A stretch of 64,000 nucleotides of DNA from Akebia trifoliata (taxonomy: Eukaryota; Streptophyta; Magnoliopsida; Ranunculales; Lardizabalaceae): NCBI GenBank assembly GCA_017979445.1, contig CM030718.1, positions 13,494,760 through 13,558,759 on the forward strand. The letters run 5' to 3'. Numbering within the stretch: the stretch's first letter is position 1; every line of letters begins with the position of its first letter. A model generated the notes under the pieces. It did no database searches. It worked only from the letters and a program-made list of their open reading frames with translations, and was not told the DNA's origin. Position numbers and translations under genes: made by a program. Shown here piece after piece: positions 34,748 to 45,689 of the stretch.

Positions 34748-36498
34748 TGTAGACACCCCATTTTTGCACTCGCCTGATTAATCAACTCGTCAATCCGATT
34801 GTAATGATTCCCAATGATGGATGTGTATTCCATTGCTTTATTTTGTTACCAGATGTGTTTCAGAAATCCGGATGAGGTATCTCGAATTGACAAAACCTTA
34901 GAAACTATGCTACGCTAGGAAAATACGACCCCAGAAACATAGAAATCATCATCTTGCAGACCAAAAAGAAACTTCACGATATAAAATCACTAAAAAATTA
35001 CCAAATTACCAAATTACCAAAATACCCCTAACCTCAAAATAACACTAGAGCCTACGTTACGCTTAGGAAAACTCTCTCGAACACATAAAATAACAAATCG
35101 GAACCAAATAAATCATTTCACCAATTTTAACAGAATTTGACAAAATTACGAAAATACCCCTCATAAAGTTCACAATCATTTCACATAAAAATTTTCATAA
35201 ATGACACAAACCAACATTCTCATTTAATTCCTTACGAAAAACCGATTCTAAAACATCCTAGAACATTAAAAACCGACTTGAAACGTGAAAAGTCCTTTCC
35301 GGGGGTAAAACGGTAATTTCACAATTTTCATAATTAAAAAATTCGAAATTAATAAATAAAATATTAAATAATTAAAGTGAAACATTGATGAAATTAATTT
35401 AAAAATTTGAACCTAAAAAATCGATCAATCGGACTTTCGGGTAAAATTGTTGAGGGTTCGTGGGATATTTCTTTAAGGACCCCTCCATTTGGGGGTCCAA
35501 AGAAAATTAAAGAAATAATGGAAGGGGGTTCTCCAAAATTTAAAGTCAATCAAGCAAGACTGTAGTCAAAGTATTAAAGTCAATCAAGTGAGACTATAGT
35601 CAAAATTAAAGTCAATTAAGCAAGACTGAAGTCAAAATATTAAAAGTCAATCAATTAAGACTAAAGTCAAAACATTAAAAGTCAATCAAATAAGACCAAA
35701 AGTCATAATAGAATTCTAATTAAATAATAACTCTATCTAATAGAGTTCTAACTTAAAAACAATTCTACCTAAAACAATTCTAATTAAAACAACACAATTT
35801 TACCTAAAATAATTTTAACTAAAACACAACTCTAATTAAAAGATCTCTAATTAAACACTAACTCTATCCAAATCAACCTTAAAAAAATTCTATAAATAGA
35901 GGTGCTCACACCCTATTTTCGTATCAAATGAAAAACCCTAAGAGAAGTAGGTCTAGAAGCTCCCCTAGCCCCCCATAAACCCTTGTTTTGGAGCCCCAAC
36001 TCCTTACCTAACATCCCTCATTCAATTTTAGTCTAGAAAACACCTAAAATCCCTTCAAAAACACCCCAAAATCCGCAACAAACTTAAAGAGTTCAGATCC
36101 AAAAACAAGGAGATACGTTGATCTAGGAGATCCGAAGTCAAATCCGGAGACAGAACGAAGCAAGGGAGTACAGTACAAGGAGCTCTTTTTGTCAGATCTG
36201 AGGGAACAAAATCCTTGCTATCGAAAAGGTATGTAATTTTTTTATTTTTATCTAGGTTTTTAGCAATGTGATATATTTGGGAAGTTAGTAGAGACCGGCT
36301 TTGGCCGGGCGGGGTTGGTGCCTAACACCTTCCAACCCCGTAACATGATCCCCGAATTCAGATTTTTTGTGGTAGATTAGTTCTTTTTATCCATGTTAGA
36401 GTCAGTTTGGTTCCTAGACCACAATAACTAGGTGGCGACTCCCAAACCTCAAGAGTCAAAAGCGGATCCGCGCACCCCGCGGATCGAGGGCGCTTTCA
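34748..36498 (+). repeat. 3' LTR of family A element
   Basis: Near-identical to 25157-26893 with scattered changes and a few short indels. It ends CGCTTTCA followed by the GTAGT duplication. TATAAATA is at 35891-35898, and the GC hairpin is at 36465-36485. Confidence 0.92.
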
Positions 36499-36503
36499 GT
36501 AGT

Positions 36504-36720
36504 CGTCGCTAATAGTCCCATCGCTAAATGTTATATCGACGGCCAACAATTCACAGGTACAGGACTTATAGTGACAGCTGCTACTGGCCGTCGCTATAGG
36601 GTAGTCTTTTTAAAAAAAAAAATTATCCTTCAGTTACGATTTTGGCTTGGCCGTCGCTATAGAAGCTTTTGGAAAAAAAATTTAATTTTACACCAGCCCC
36701 CTCATCTATTGCTGAATATT
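36504..36720 (+). other. CACTA-like subterminal region resumed after the gypsy insertion
   Basis: 'ggccgtcgctatag' occurs twice (about 36587 and 36651), with 'gtcgtcgctaatag' and 'atcgacggccaac' nearby. These continue the GTCG motif series begun at 25076-25156, confirming that the gypsy element interrupts this element. Confidence 0.65.
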
Positions 36721-36879
36721 GGAGATACCCCTATGTTTTGAAATAGATGACCTCAACCCCAACTATCATTATGTAAAGACCCAAATGCCCTCTCTACTAG
36801 AGCTCATTGGGTTACTATTGCAGACTAATATAAATTGTCACAGAATCTCACTCACACACATAATAAGATGGTCACCAGA

Positions 36880-37035
36880 ATCCAACTCACACACAGGCAC
36901 GCGCACACACACATACACTCCAACTCATACGTGCAAACATACACACACGGGCGCACACATACACATACACTCCAACTCTCACACACACAAGTGCGCACAA
37001 ACACACAGACACGAGCGCACACACACACATATAAA
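36880..37035. repeat. (CA)n-rich microsatellite cluster
   Basis: Repeated 'acacacacatacac' blocks separated by 'tccaactc' and 'gcgcaca'. The ORFs across it (36719-37054, 36835-37074) are products of the repeat. Confidence 0.9.
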
Positions 37036-38397
37036 ATATTGTTCTTTTCTGTAGAAACACTTATTTATCAATAAATCCCTAAAAAATAGTGAAAAAAAGA
37101 GAGAGATACATAGAGTTAAAGATGAAGGAGATACATGAAACTTTCAAATATTAATAAATTTAGCTCAACTAAAGTCCAAAAGTCTCACAGACTGCTTATG
37201 AGATATAAACAAGAAAAAATAAAAGAAAATTTTGAAAGAATTTGAGAAGTTGTTACAAAACAACATGTAGTAGTATTCTTAGAACAAAAGACAACCCATA
37301 CAAAATAGAAAGCAACACCATATGTGTAGAAACATAAATCTTCTATACATTTACAATATAGGTAAGTAGAGAAATTTGAAATTTTCTAGACGGATTACCA
37401 CTAAGAATCTAAATACATGTAAATGAAGTGTCGTTAGCTTGATAGCAATGTTAGAATGAGTTTCTTACCAACAACATGTCTGCTACTTCCATGTCTCTTA
37501 TCCGAAAGTAACTTTTGAGTGGAACGATCCAAGCGGAACTAATCAAACCCCACACACAACCTGACCGATCTTTTTCATTGTGTATCGGGTGTCTCTGCGA
37601 TCTCTTTGACATGATTACAGGTGATCATTCAACTCCAGAACGTTCTGTTTATCCGAATCAAACTTAATATAATCACATCCAACCTGGCCAAAAAGGAAAA
37701 TCAGAAATCAGAAAAGTAATCTATAAAGAGTCATTTTATAAGTAAAAATTGTATGTATAAAACAACAATTTTTCACTGAAAAAAAAGATTTTCGACATCA
37801 AAGATACAAGTATATGTTACCCTTTTGGGAAGGGACGATTAGGGGATCCTATTGAAACATGTTAGATAGTAATGAAGATTTACACTTCATTTTAAGTGAG
37901 AAATACAGTTAAGAAGGTCTCTCGGATATGCCTTGGGACAACCTATACTTTATACAATGTAGTGTAAAAGCACTCGAAAGTTTCAGGAAAAATGCAATAT
38001 TTATGCCTTCATCTATATAGGAGACATTTAGAAGTAGCTTCTCTCTCATCACATATTAAGATTCTCAGGTAACAAGTAACATTTTTGTGTACTGCAAACA
38101 GTAGGCACCCATTGTTGTAGTTTTTTTTTTTAACTATCTAAAGAGAAAGGGATGTTTGGAGACTGGACATAAGACTCATAAAGGAAATTAACATTTTTTT
38201 TTTGAAATTTACTTCATTCAATCCATAAATATAAGAAACTATATAAAAGAAACTAAAACAATACCAAATTTATTGGAATAAGAAAAATAGAAAAGACCCC
38301 ACAACAGAACAACTCTAATATTAGAATTTGTTTTAGATCTAACTTGACAAAGATATGTTCTTACATTTTAGGTGATTGGAGGCATTTTAAGAAACCT
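37036..38397. other. Interior of CACTA-like element, no gene recognised
   Basis: AT-rich. I looked for further exons of the KAS or NTMC2T6 fragments on the minus strand and found none. Confidence 0.35.
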
Positions 38398-38575
38398 AGC
38401 ACTGCATCATGAAAAGGATCAAGGAAAGAAGATTGAGATGGTTTGGACAAGTAGAATGAAAATAAATGATGGCATTAGTGAGTGTTTTGGTGTGAGGAAG
38501 ACCAAAAGGGTGTGGAAAGAGACTACAAAGGTTGACTTACCAAGGGTTGTGAAGCATCAAGCCAATGATAAATAA
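38398..38575 (+). pseudogene. LINE reverse transcriptase C-terminal relic
   Basis: In one frame 'RIKERRLRWFGQVE' then stops; in another 'RKTKRVWKET'. The pair 'RLRWFGHV' and 'GRPKKTW' is the conserved C-terminal signature of plant LINE reverse transcriptase ORFs. The fragment is short, about 60 codons. Confidence 0.5.
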
Positions 38576-38589
38576 GCTCATTACAGAAC

Positions 38590-39690
38590 CACGTCATTTG
38601 CCTTTTAGCGAAGTTTCTATATAAAAAGTTCAAGAAAGAATTAACTCCAACACAAAAATGCAGGTACTCATATCATAGAGAATAGCATGATAAACTTTAT
38701 GAAGTTCGAAGAGCATGTAAGCACAGCATGCAAAATAAAATTTCTTAAGTCCAACATAGAGGCATACATAAAAGTGAGAAAACCAATGGGTAGATGTGGT
38801 CCATAGAAACTGTGATGAATACTGATCTGCACATAAACACATTGAAGTGATTTTCTAGCATTTGCCGATTATTTCAACTTCCAACAACACTTGTATTTGA
38901 AAGTTTCATCAATCTATGCCACACCATTTCCTTATTGCCTTCCACATTGCTTCCAATACATTCCCCTATTGTCTTCAATATCTTTTATAAGCATATTGTT
39001 AGCAATTCTTTATATTAATGTTTGATAAATCCTCCAACCAAAACAATAATTCAATATCTCTTGTGGACTAAAACTAGAAATTATATGAATGAAACAAGAA
39101 CAAATCATCTAGGTGTACTCCGTTCAACAATAAAAGGAATGGATTAATATTAAATGCTATACTCTTAAAGAAGAATAAGAAATACCTAGATGCTTTTTGA
39201 AATTCTGATAAAAAAGAAAAGAATTCACCAAGAGAGCTGCTACCCCCTTGTTGTTGACAGTTTAGTAGATACTCCATAGCCTGAAGTAATAAATCATAAA
39301 CATCAAAATAAACTCCTAGCATTAATCTTTTTAACTTGTAAGGTAAAATAGAACTAGCCTATTAGGATTAAAATATGCAAAAACAAATAGGAAACTAAAT
39401 CAAACTAAACCAACCCCAACATACAGAAACATTAATAGAATAAATCGTGTACAATGAATGAATGTGTCACTTACTAGTAAGAGATGACTATATGGGTACA
39501 CTCAAAATGTGTCCTTCCACACAACAAGGAACACACATCCAATTAAAGAATATAAGTATGAAATTCAAAAATCCAAACCCTGTCAAGAACTATGCTCACT
39601 AGGTAAAACCACATTCCTCATTAAATAAAAAATATTGGCTGATAAATTCCATAATACAGTAAAAATTATTCAAATAAACTAGGTTCATGA
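38590..39690. other. Interior of CACTA-like element, no gene recognised
   Basis: Small minus-strand ORFs at 38630-38842 and 39074-39322 have no domain. No repeats with clear boundaries were seen. Confidence 0.35.
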
Positions 39691-39882
39691 CTAGAAATAA
39701 CGAGGTTGACAGCATTAAGAGATTTCGAACCTCAAACTAGAGAGAGGTTGACAGTTGGGAGTGAGTACCAAGAGAATACCATAGCGATGGCTGAGTTAGG
39801 AAGTTGTTGGTAGCTACTCTACTACGACGGTTAGTGGGCGACAGTTGCTAATTTTCGTTGCTATAAATCCATTTTCCTGTAG
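39690..39882. other. Second CACTA-like right end
   Basis: 'tttcgttgctataaatcc' then 'attttcctgtagtg' mirrors the right end at 45155, with 'ctactacgacggttagtggg' just inside. No matching CACTACAG start was found between 36500 and 39700. It may be the end of an element nested here, or the original right end if the 39.9-45.2 kb part was added later. Confidence 0.5.
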
Positions 39883-41007
39883 TGATAAATCTATAAATAG
39901 AAGAAAAAAAGTTTCCAAACGTTTGGTGCATTTTGTCATGCAGTCGGACCACTGATGAGCCTTCTTTTTAGCGCAACTAGTAACTCAAATGTGCAAATGG
40001 ATTCTGAACCAAGAACATGCCACTCTTAAGGACAAGCCCTTAGCAATAACAGCCATTTTTGGAGCTTGGAGTTGGTTACTGTGTTTCATTCAAAGGTATC
40101 TTACAACATACACATAATATTAATCCATGCCATGAAACATCTTCAATATTAGTAATGTTTTAAATATTCATGATATGCCAATTAACATACATCATTATAA
40201 ACTCAAGAAGATGTCAAATATTGACCCATGAAGATCCCAGTAAACAAGAAATTACACATAAAATCACTGGATAACCACAGGCTATAGTCAGAAATACAAA
40301 ACAAAGGTTTACCATGGACATATTCTAGTAAAGGTTGGGTTCGTTCATTTTATGTGATATTCTAGTACATCCAGATCCCTGGATTAACAGACTTCTCGGA
40401 AGTTGACCACTAGTTCATAGGTTGCATTTTGTTTATAGATAAAAGAGATCCTATAAAATGAGAGGAAGATACAGAGGACGGAGGTTGAGGAGACCTACCA
40501 AAACAGAAAGCAAAATAAAACAGAAAAAGGCAAAAAAGGACATGAAACCGCTCACTCAGACACACATAAACCAACTCCCATCTGCATAAAAAATCTTCAA
40601 ATAAGATTTGCTTAAACTCCTCAAAAACTTTACACCAAAAATAGATAAAACCTACAACGGATCTGATAGCCTCATAGACCTCCATGAATTGCAATTTTGG
40701 TACAGGCAGTCTGGAAGATTCCATGACTGTTTGTTTTTTTTATACCTTTTCAGTTAAGGAATGTACTCTAACGAATGAAATGACAAATGTAAGTGCAGGG
40801 TAGGACAATGTATGCTTTTGAGGCAGAGAAGGAAAACCATGTGAAAGCTTATCCATTTTACTGTTTGCTAGGGTGAGTGGCGAAGTGTAATATTTCCCAA
40901 GATGAGCTAACTTAATCAAGCCATTTCAATGGAGATTTTGTAGTAATTCTCTTTCCTAATATGTTACTTAGAAAACTATCTTAATCATCAAAGACTGCAA
41001 AATCTAC
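39883..41007. other. No gene recognised; one unassigned minus-strand ORF
   Basis: The minus ORF 40410-40724 starts MESSRLPVPKLQFMEVYEAI and ends beside a possible donor (ttttg|gtaggt at about 40499). It could be a captured exon, but I do not recognise it. Confidence 0.35.
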
Positions 41008-41441
41008 CTTTGTTGATTATAGGGCCAGAGCACCTGATGTTGCATGATCAGGAAATATGGATTTGATAGCATTGGCTTCAACTACATCACCTGCATAATT
41101 CGACTTCTTCAGAAATAACAGGTGGCTAACATAACAATTTAAGCAGATCCACCAGAATTCGTAATGCAGTAGCCCATAGAAATATTTCATAATAATTGTA
41201 AGTGTCTGAAAAATTACCCAGAGGGGTTGAAGTTGCATGGGCATTTACATAATCCACTAGGATGAAGGCCAGACTGCGAGACAGAAAAATGTGAACTGCC
41301 ATAACAAACCAAAAGAAAGACTTGTATAAATGTTGCCATATTTATGAGAAAAAAAGTACATGTATGGATGGGAAAAATGAAATTAATTGGTGCAGACTAA
41401 CAGGGTAAAGAGATAATCCAATTGATTAAGGTGAATCCAGG
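41008..41441 (-). pseudogene. Captured fragment of mitochondrial-type 3-ketoacyl-ACP synthase (KAS)
   Basis: KAS condenses malonyl-ACP with an acyl chain in fatty-acid synthesis. Exon 41273-41218 reads 'VDYVNAHATSTPLG', containing the catalytic-histidine motif NAHATST, and ends at a GT donor. Exon 41090-41008 follows an 'atgcag' acceptor and reads 'GDVVEANAIKSIFPDHATSG' then 'ALAL', a stop (TAA for Ser), 'STK', ending at AAAG|GTAGAT. The phase across the intron is correct. A 5-nt deletion precedes VDY. A second, diverged copy of the acceptor plus 'ctggattcaccttaatcaa' lies at about 41408-41441, so this junction is duplicated. Introns are kept, so capture was from genomic DNA. Confidence 0.82.
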
Positions 41442-41688
41442 CTGCAAAACATGAAGGTTAATCCAATAGAAAGCCTCATCTGAATGTTTCCATGTTTCTG
41501 AAAAGTGAACATTTATTTGTAAGAGAAATACAATTATTTGGAACAGACTAACAAGGTTATAATTACTGATAAAAAGGATGTGGTGTTCATCCATGGACAT
41601 ATTTTAAACAACATAACCCCAAGCAAGGGACCATACAAAAGCAATTAAGCTACAAACCTAATTGAAGACTCTTTCATCATTAACCTAC

Positions 41689-43131
41689 CTGTAGGCGCTG
41701 AAGCAAATTTTTCCACGTCAACAACCAGCATATTGGGCTGCAAGGTAGTGCATGTTACATCAGGAGCAGTTGAATTATGATGTAATAATGTTTCTAGGTT
41801 AGAAGACACAAAGATCATGCTTCACATTTATAAACTATAATACATGGAGTTAATAAGAAAGTGAAGATTGTTAATTGGAGTTCAAGAAATCCAAGACAAA
41901 TGAGACAAGTCCACCTAGTGGAGCATCAGCATATTCTATTAGAACTAACCTCAACAAGTGTTTGTTCAAATGTGCAGCAAGAAGCTTATCCTGCTCAAAG
42001 GGAAAAAAACCATCAAAGAACTAAGAAAATGCTTAACTGCCCGTAGTAGTTGACTTGGCACAAACTTTGACATAAGCTTACCAGCCATCCTGCAATCCCA
42101 GGAAGTTCTGTAACATCAAAGCCATGGTTGACAATAGGTTTTACTCTCATCTGAAAGTAGGGTGGTTCAACAAAGCAAACATGCAAACACCCAAGGAAGG
42201 GCCATTGAGGGATAAACTTCACACTGACTAGGACCTACAACAGAGGAGATTGTATATGAAAGTTAACAAATAGGATGGGAGTACTTCACCTTTTATCATA
42301 TATTCCTTTACAAGTAAACTCATGTTTCTTTTTGTTGGAACATGATTTATTTCAAAAAACAGAACATATTTAGTTATATAATGGCATCTTCATATAAAAA
42401 CTTTTATTCACATGTTACTTATGTGGATAAAGCAGAAGAATATTGTGTTTTGCTCAATTTGGGGGCTTTGCTGAACCACTTGTAACTCAAAAGTCTACCT
42501 CTAAGGCTGCAACACCTTAAGTCTACCTAACTCTACTCTACAAAGACTGCATGTCAAATTGGCTCAAATTAAGTACACCCTAGTGTAAGATTTTCATAGG
42601 CTCTAAAATAGCAGGAGGACGATCTAAAAGAATGTGGATTGAGATATTGAGAGTGGACAGGGTTGAACGAACCCAACCTTTAGTGTTTGTATGTCCAAGT
42701 CAAATTTCCCTCATTTAACATGTTTTTACTCGCACACTTCAAGTATTATGTTAACCATTGGTAATAAAAAGCTTGAACTGCGCTGAACTACTACAACAAA
42801 AGAATGACATATTGATGCCAGTACCTTCCTTTCGATATGCATGCCTGTCACATGTAACTTTGCCCAGATGCCCAATCCAAGTCTTTTTCTTAGCTTCACA
42901 GCAAGTATCGTACTCATATCCTCCGTAGTAAGAAAATTCACAACTCCAGAACCTGCAGGATGTTAATTTTTATTTGTGCTCATGGCTAGAAAGCACATAC
43001 ATTGTGGCCATTACCATATAGATACATTAACGGAATAGGTAAGTAATACCTACCAAGTGGTCATCATCAGAAGATTGTCTATGAACCCTTATGTCAGTAA
43101 ATATATGTGGGTTCCTCCCCAAGTACATGTG
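41689..43131 (-). pseudogene. Captured fragment of an NTMC2T6-type SMP/C2 membrane protein
   Basis: The family tethers the ER to other membranes via SMP and C2 domains. Five exon pieces with plausible splice sites read the SMP region in order. 43131-43054: 'HMYLGRNPHIFTDIRVHRQS'. 42952-42825: 'NFLTTEDMSTILAVKLRKRL'. 42234-42082: 'VLVSVKFIPQWPFLG', 'CFVEPPYFQMRVKPI', 'FDVTELPGIAGWL'. 41990-41950: 'DKLLA' then 'FEQTLVE'. 41737-41689: 'PNMLVVDVEKFASAPT'. A 4-nt deletion at the start of exon 2 and a 1-nt deletion in exon 4 (41 nt instead of 42) break the frame. The N-terminal membrane segment and C2 domains are absent. Confidence 0.85.
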
Positions 43132-43485
43132 CTGAACATATTGACTTAAAAGTCAGAAACAAAGTGCATTAAGAATTGCACAACCTGATATTTCAGTACA
43201 GCAACATAGACAACATAGAACCAAAATCAGATAGAATATTCCATGAACGATTATCAAATATATATTATTAGTAATACATAACAAATCAGCATACCCATTA
43301 TTTAACAACTTATCAAATATGTATTATTAATAATATGAGTTGCAATTAATATAATATGGTGTTATCCACAAAGCTCTTATCCCTTGGATAGGAAACAAAG
43401 CCAAAAGAAAGAAATGTGCCATATGCTCTACACATGACTTCCTTATCACCTTCCCCATATATATATATATTGCAATAATGCAAGA

Positions 43486-43565
43486 ATGGTGGACATTTCC
43501 TTCTCTCTCATCAATCTTTGTAAGCATGGTGGACATTTCCTTCTCTCTCATCAATCTTTGTAAGC
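43486..43565. repeat. Exact 40-bp tandem duplication
   Basis: 'atggtggacatttccttctc' begins at 43486 and again at 43526, and the two 40-bp units are identical, ending 'ctttgtaagc'. Confidence 0.95.
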
Positions 43566-43602
43566 GATATTGTACAAGAATGAGGCCAGCATATTATATA
43601 AT

Positions 43603-43824
43603 GGGTTGGGATCCATAGACTGATGAAGGTGAACTCATTTGTTCACACACAATCTCAATTGTGTATATATATGTATGAGATCCAATGATTGAGATTTATC
43701 TTAGAAATCTATAATATATTCTTGAAATGCATCTTTTATCCCAGCCGTTGGATCTCAGATATACACGTTCAAGAATGTGTGTGAACATGTATGTTCACTT
43801 TTCATGAGTCTATGGATCCCGACC
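43603..43824. mobile_element. MITE with long TIRs, probably Mutator-derived
   Basis: Left GGGTTGGGATCCATAGAC and right GTCTATGGATCCCGACC are inverted repeats. Complementarity continues inward ('gttcacacaca', 'gtgtatat', 'gagatccaa'). The flanks TTATATAAT (43594-43602) and TTATATAAA (43825-43833) give a 9-bp target duplication with one mismatch, the length expected of Mutator-like elements. It lies in the region upstream of the NTMC2T6 fragment, inside the CACTA-like element. Confidence 0.8.
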
Positions 43825-44576
43825 TTATATAAAGTAACAAAAAAATATATTGGGTTGTAACATAAGAATAATCTGTTATGAATATTTTATGAATTTCATA
43901 ACATCACCATGCATTATGTCTAATCAACTCACAAAGATCAGTAACATAAAAATAAACCCTTCAAAGAATATATTGGGTTGTATAATAATGGTAGTGATGT
44001 ATATAACACTATGTATTCATGGGCCACATTACATAAAGTATCATAGTTTAATTCGGACCACATGTTATTATAATTTAATGGTGTGAGATCATTAGCATTA
44101 TTATTGTAAAATTATAATTATGTCTTATCATCTCATAGATATGAGATGAGAGTTATAATAATCATCATAAGGGGAATTTACAACTTTGCTCAAGTATAGC
44201 ATTTCTGAGGTGTTCGTATTTTTTTCCTGATTTAATTTGGTATATTTTAAATCCATGCTTATTAGCAACCAACTATAATATATAACAATCCAAATATAAA
44301 AGATTTGTTCACTAATCATTCAAACAAGGTTAGTAGAAAAATAAAATCAAAAAACCAAATTACAATAGTGCTCCTGTGGGCAAATATTATTCAACAACAC
44401 ACTTTAAGAAAAACTAAGTGAGTTCTCAGATTTGATAAGCAGAATTGGGGAATGGTAGTCACCTAAAATCTGATTTCATCAAAAAATTGAATTAAAATTA
44501 TAGAAATTGGGATTTTGGTTTGAAATCGAACCAAAATCTGAATCAACGATATAGAAATTAAGATTATACAATAAAA

Positions 44577-44702
44577 TCAACAAAATATGCAAAAAAATCT
44601 AGGGTTTAGGGATCGATTGGAGAGAAAACATACCTTAATTTTCGGAAGGCCGAGATCAGATCGGATCTGTTTAGATTGAACTCTCACGCGTTTGAGAGAC
44701 CA

Positions 44703-44733
<31 letters not shown>

Positions 44734-44798
44734 TCGACAGCGAGGCAGAGAGGCTCCATGTCGAATAAATCCTTAATTTGAAGATTTGTTTCAAACAA
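44577..44798 (-). other. Candidate first exon with splice donor, unassigned
   Basis: From ATG at 44759 the minus strand reads MEPLCLAVDLSLSLSLS, then 'RVRVQSKQIRSDLGLPKIK', and meets a donor AAG|GTATGT near 44632. The serine-leucine run comes from a GA/CT microsatellite (about 44704-44730). It lies upstream of the NTMC2T6 and KAS fragments in the same orientation, so it could start a chimeric transcript. I do not recognise the peptide. Confidence 0.35.
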
Positions 44799-44985
44799 AA
44801 TCTTCGAGTATGAGATGAGAGACAGAAATATCAGTGAGATCAGCGGAGAAAGAGATCTTAGAGCTTGAGATCTGTTTCAAACGAGATCTTCGAGTATGAG
44901 ACAGAGGCTTCGTTTTCAAGCTTGAGATCTGTTTCAAATGAAATCTTCGAGTATGAGACAGAGGCTTCGTTTTCGAGCTTAAGAA
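44780..44985. repeat. Tandem ~57-bp repeat with 'gtttcaaa...atcttcgagtatgag' core
   Basis: 'gatctgtttcaaa' followed by 'atcttcgagtatgagacaga' occurs twice (about 44869 and 44926), each followed by 'ggcttcgttttc'. A third, looser copy lies at about 44785. This lies in the right subterminal part of the CACTA-like element. Confidence 0.7.
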
Positions 44986-45069
44986 AGAGATTATTTTCGA
45001 TAGAGAGAGATCAACGGAGATGAGACTTTGAGTTTCAGATGTAATTATTTTCGATAGAGAGAGAGAGTT

Positions 45070-45155
45070 GAGTTTGTAATAAATGACCCCATAGTGACGG
45101 TCAAGCTTTGACCGTCACTAAAACTTGTTGCTGTAGCCGACTTTTCCTGTAGTGC
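45070..45155. other. Right terminus of CACTA-like element with perfect palindrome
   Basis: 45092-45120 is a perfect inverted repeat: TAGTGACGGTCAA, a 3-base loop, TTGACCGTCACTA. It is followed by 'gttgctgtagccgac' and the end TTTTCCTGTAGTG. Confidence 0.7.
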
Positions 45156-45235
45156 TTCCTAACCATTTTCAGGTTTTACAAGGAATTCTCACTCCAAAAT
45201 ACACCATTAAAGGCATAGTAAAGAAATTTGGATTC
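45156..45235 (+). repeat. Direct copy of the 24984-25050 repeat
   Basis: 'taaccattttcaggttttac', 'aaggaattctcactccaaaa' and 'tacaccattaaaggca' repeat the sequence left of the CACTA-like element almost base for base. They show the original insertion site. Confidence 0.85.
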
Positions 45236-45689
45236 CGTAAATGGTTGTGGATTCAATTCAGATTAATTCAAGAAAGTTTCATGAAAAAGTTGGCAAAATT
45301 TTGAAGATTATACAAAATATGTTTTTTTTTTTTTGTTGCTTACCAAAATACATCATCTCCATACTCTTTATAATCCCTATCTTCTTTTTGATGTTTGAAT
45401 GTTTCAAAAATCAAAAATTTTGAAGGTGAAGGGTAAAAATATTATCATATTCCAAGACTAATCGAGGAATAATCTATTAATTCTTCAATTCGTCAATTTA
45501 ATCAACTAATCCCTAATTCGGAGAATTTTGTGACTGCATTAAAGTTTACCAGTATCAAGGCTCAACAATGGATTATATTATGTCGTCGAGGTTAAACATT
45601 AACTATCATCGAAATTTGATGATAAAAATCTAAAGCCACAAGAATGTTTGAAATTAATAATGTTAACCCCCAGAATTAATTCGTTGTTT
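45236..45689. other. Intergenic DNA, nothing identified
   Basis: AT-rich, with a T-run at about 45321-45333. The short ORF 45241-45423 has no motif. Confidence 0.35.

Larger units (their letters stand above)
25157..36498 (+). mobile_element. Gypsy family A element, full-length ends but deleted pol
   Basis: Two similar LTRs of about 1.74-1.75 kb, PBS, gag, partial pol and PPT are flanked by an exact 5-bp duplication GTAGT (25152-25156 and 36499-36503). The LTRs differ only by scattered substitutions and small indels by eye, so the insertion is fairly recent. Most of RT and all of RNase H are gone, and gag has one stop. It is non-autonomous, but it keeps all the end sequences needed for copying by a related active element. 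It resembles plant elements with long leaders and repeat-rich 3' untranslated regions. Confidence 0.92.
25076..45155. mobile_element. CACTA-like non-autonomous DNA transposon carrying host gene fragments
   Basis: Left end CACTACAGTAAACCGTCG; right end TTTTCCTGTAGTG, so the ends are CACTACAG / CTGTAGTG. Both subterminal regions are rich in GTCG / GACGG motifs. The flanks support this pairing: sequence left of 25076 ('ttacaagttcctc') and right of 45155 ('cttcctaaccattttcagg') together rebuild the repeat seen at 24970-25010. A 3-bp CTT duplication is possible with a one-base offset. No transposase was found. It contains a nested gypsy element (25157-36498) and fragments of KAS and NTMC2T6. A second CTGTAGTG end at 39882 complicates the structure. 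Confidence 0.6.

Noticed and set aside
36719..37074. His/Thr-rich ORFs
   Set aside because: They are direct translations of a CA-repeat cluster.
25076..39882. CACTA-like element ending at 39882 rather than 45155
   Set aside because: The sequence after 39882 does not continue the repeat interrupted at 25076, whereas that after 45155 does. Kept only as an alternative because both ends carry CTGTAGTG.
24984..45235. Short-LTR retrotransposon spanning 20 kb
   Set aside because: The 75-bp direct repeats do not have TG...CA ends and are explained by insertion of the CACTA-like element into a tandem repeat.
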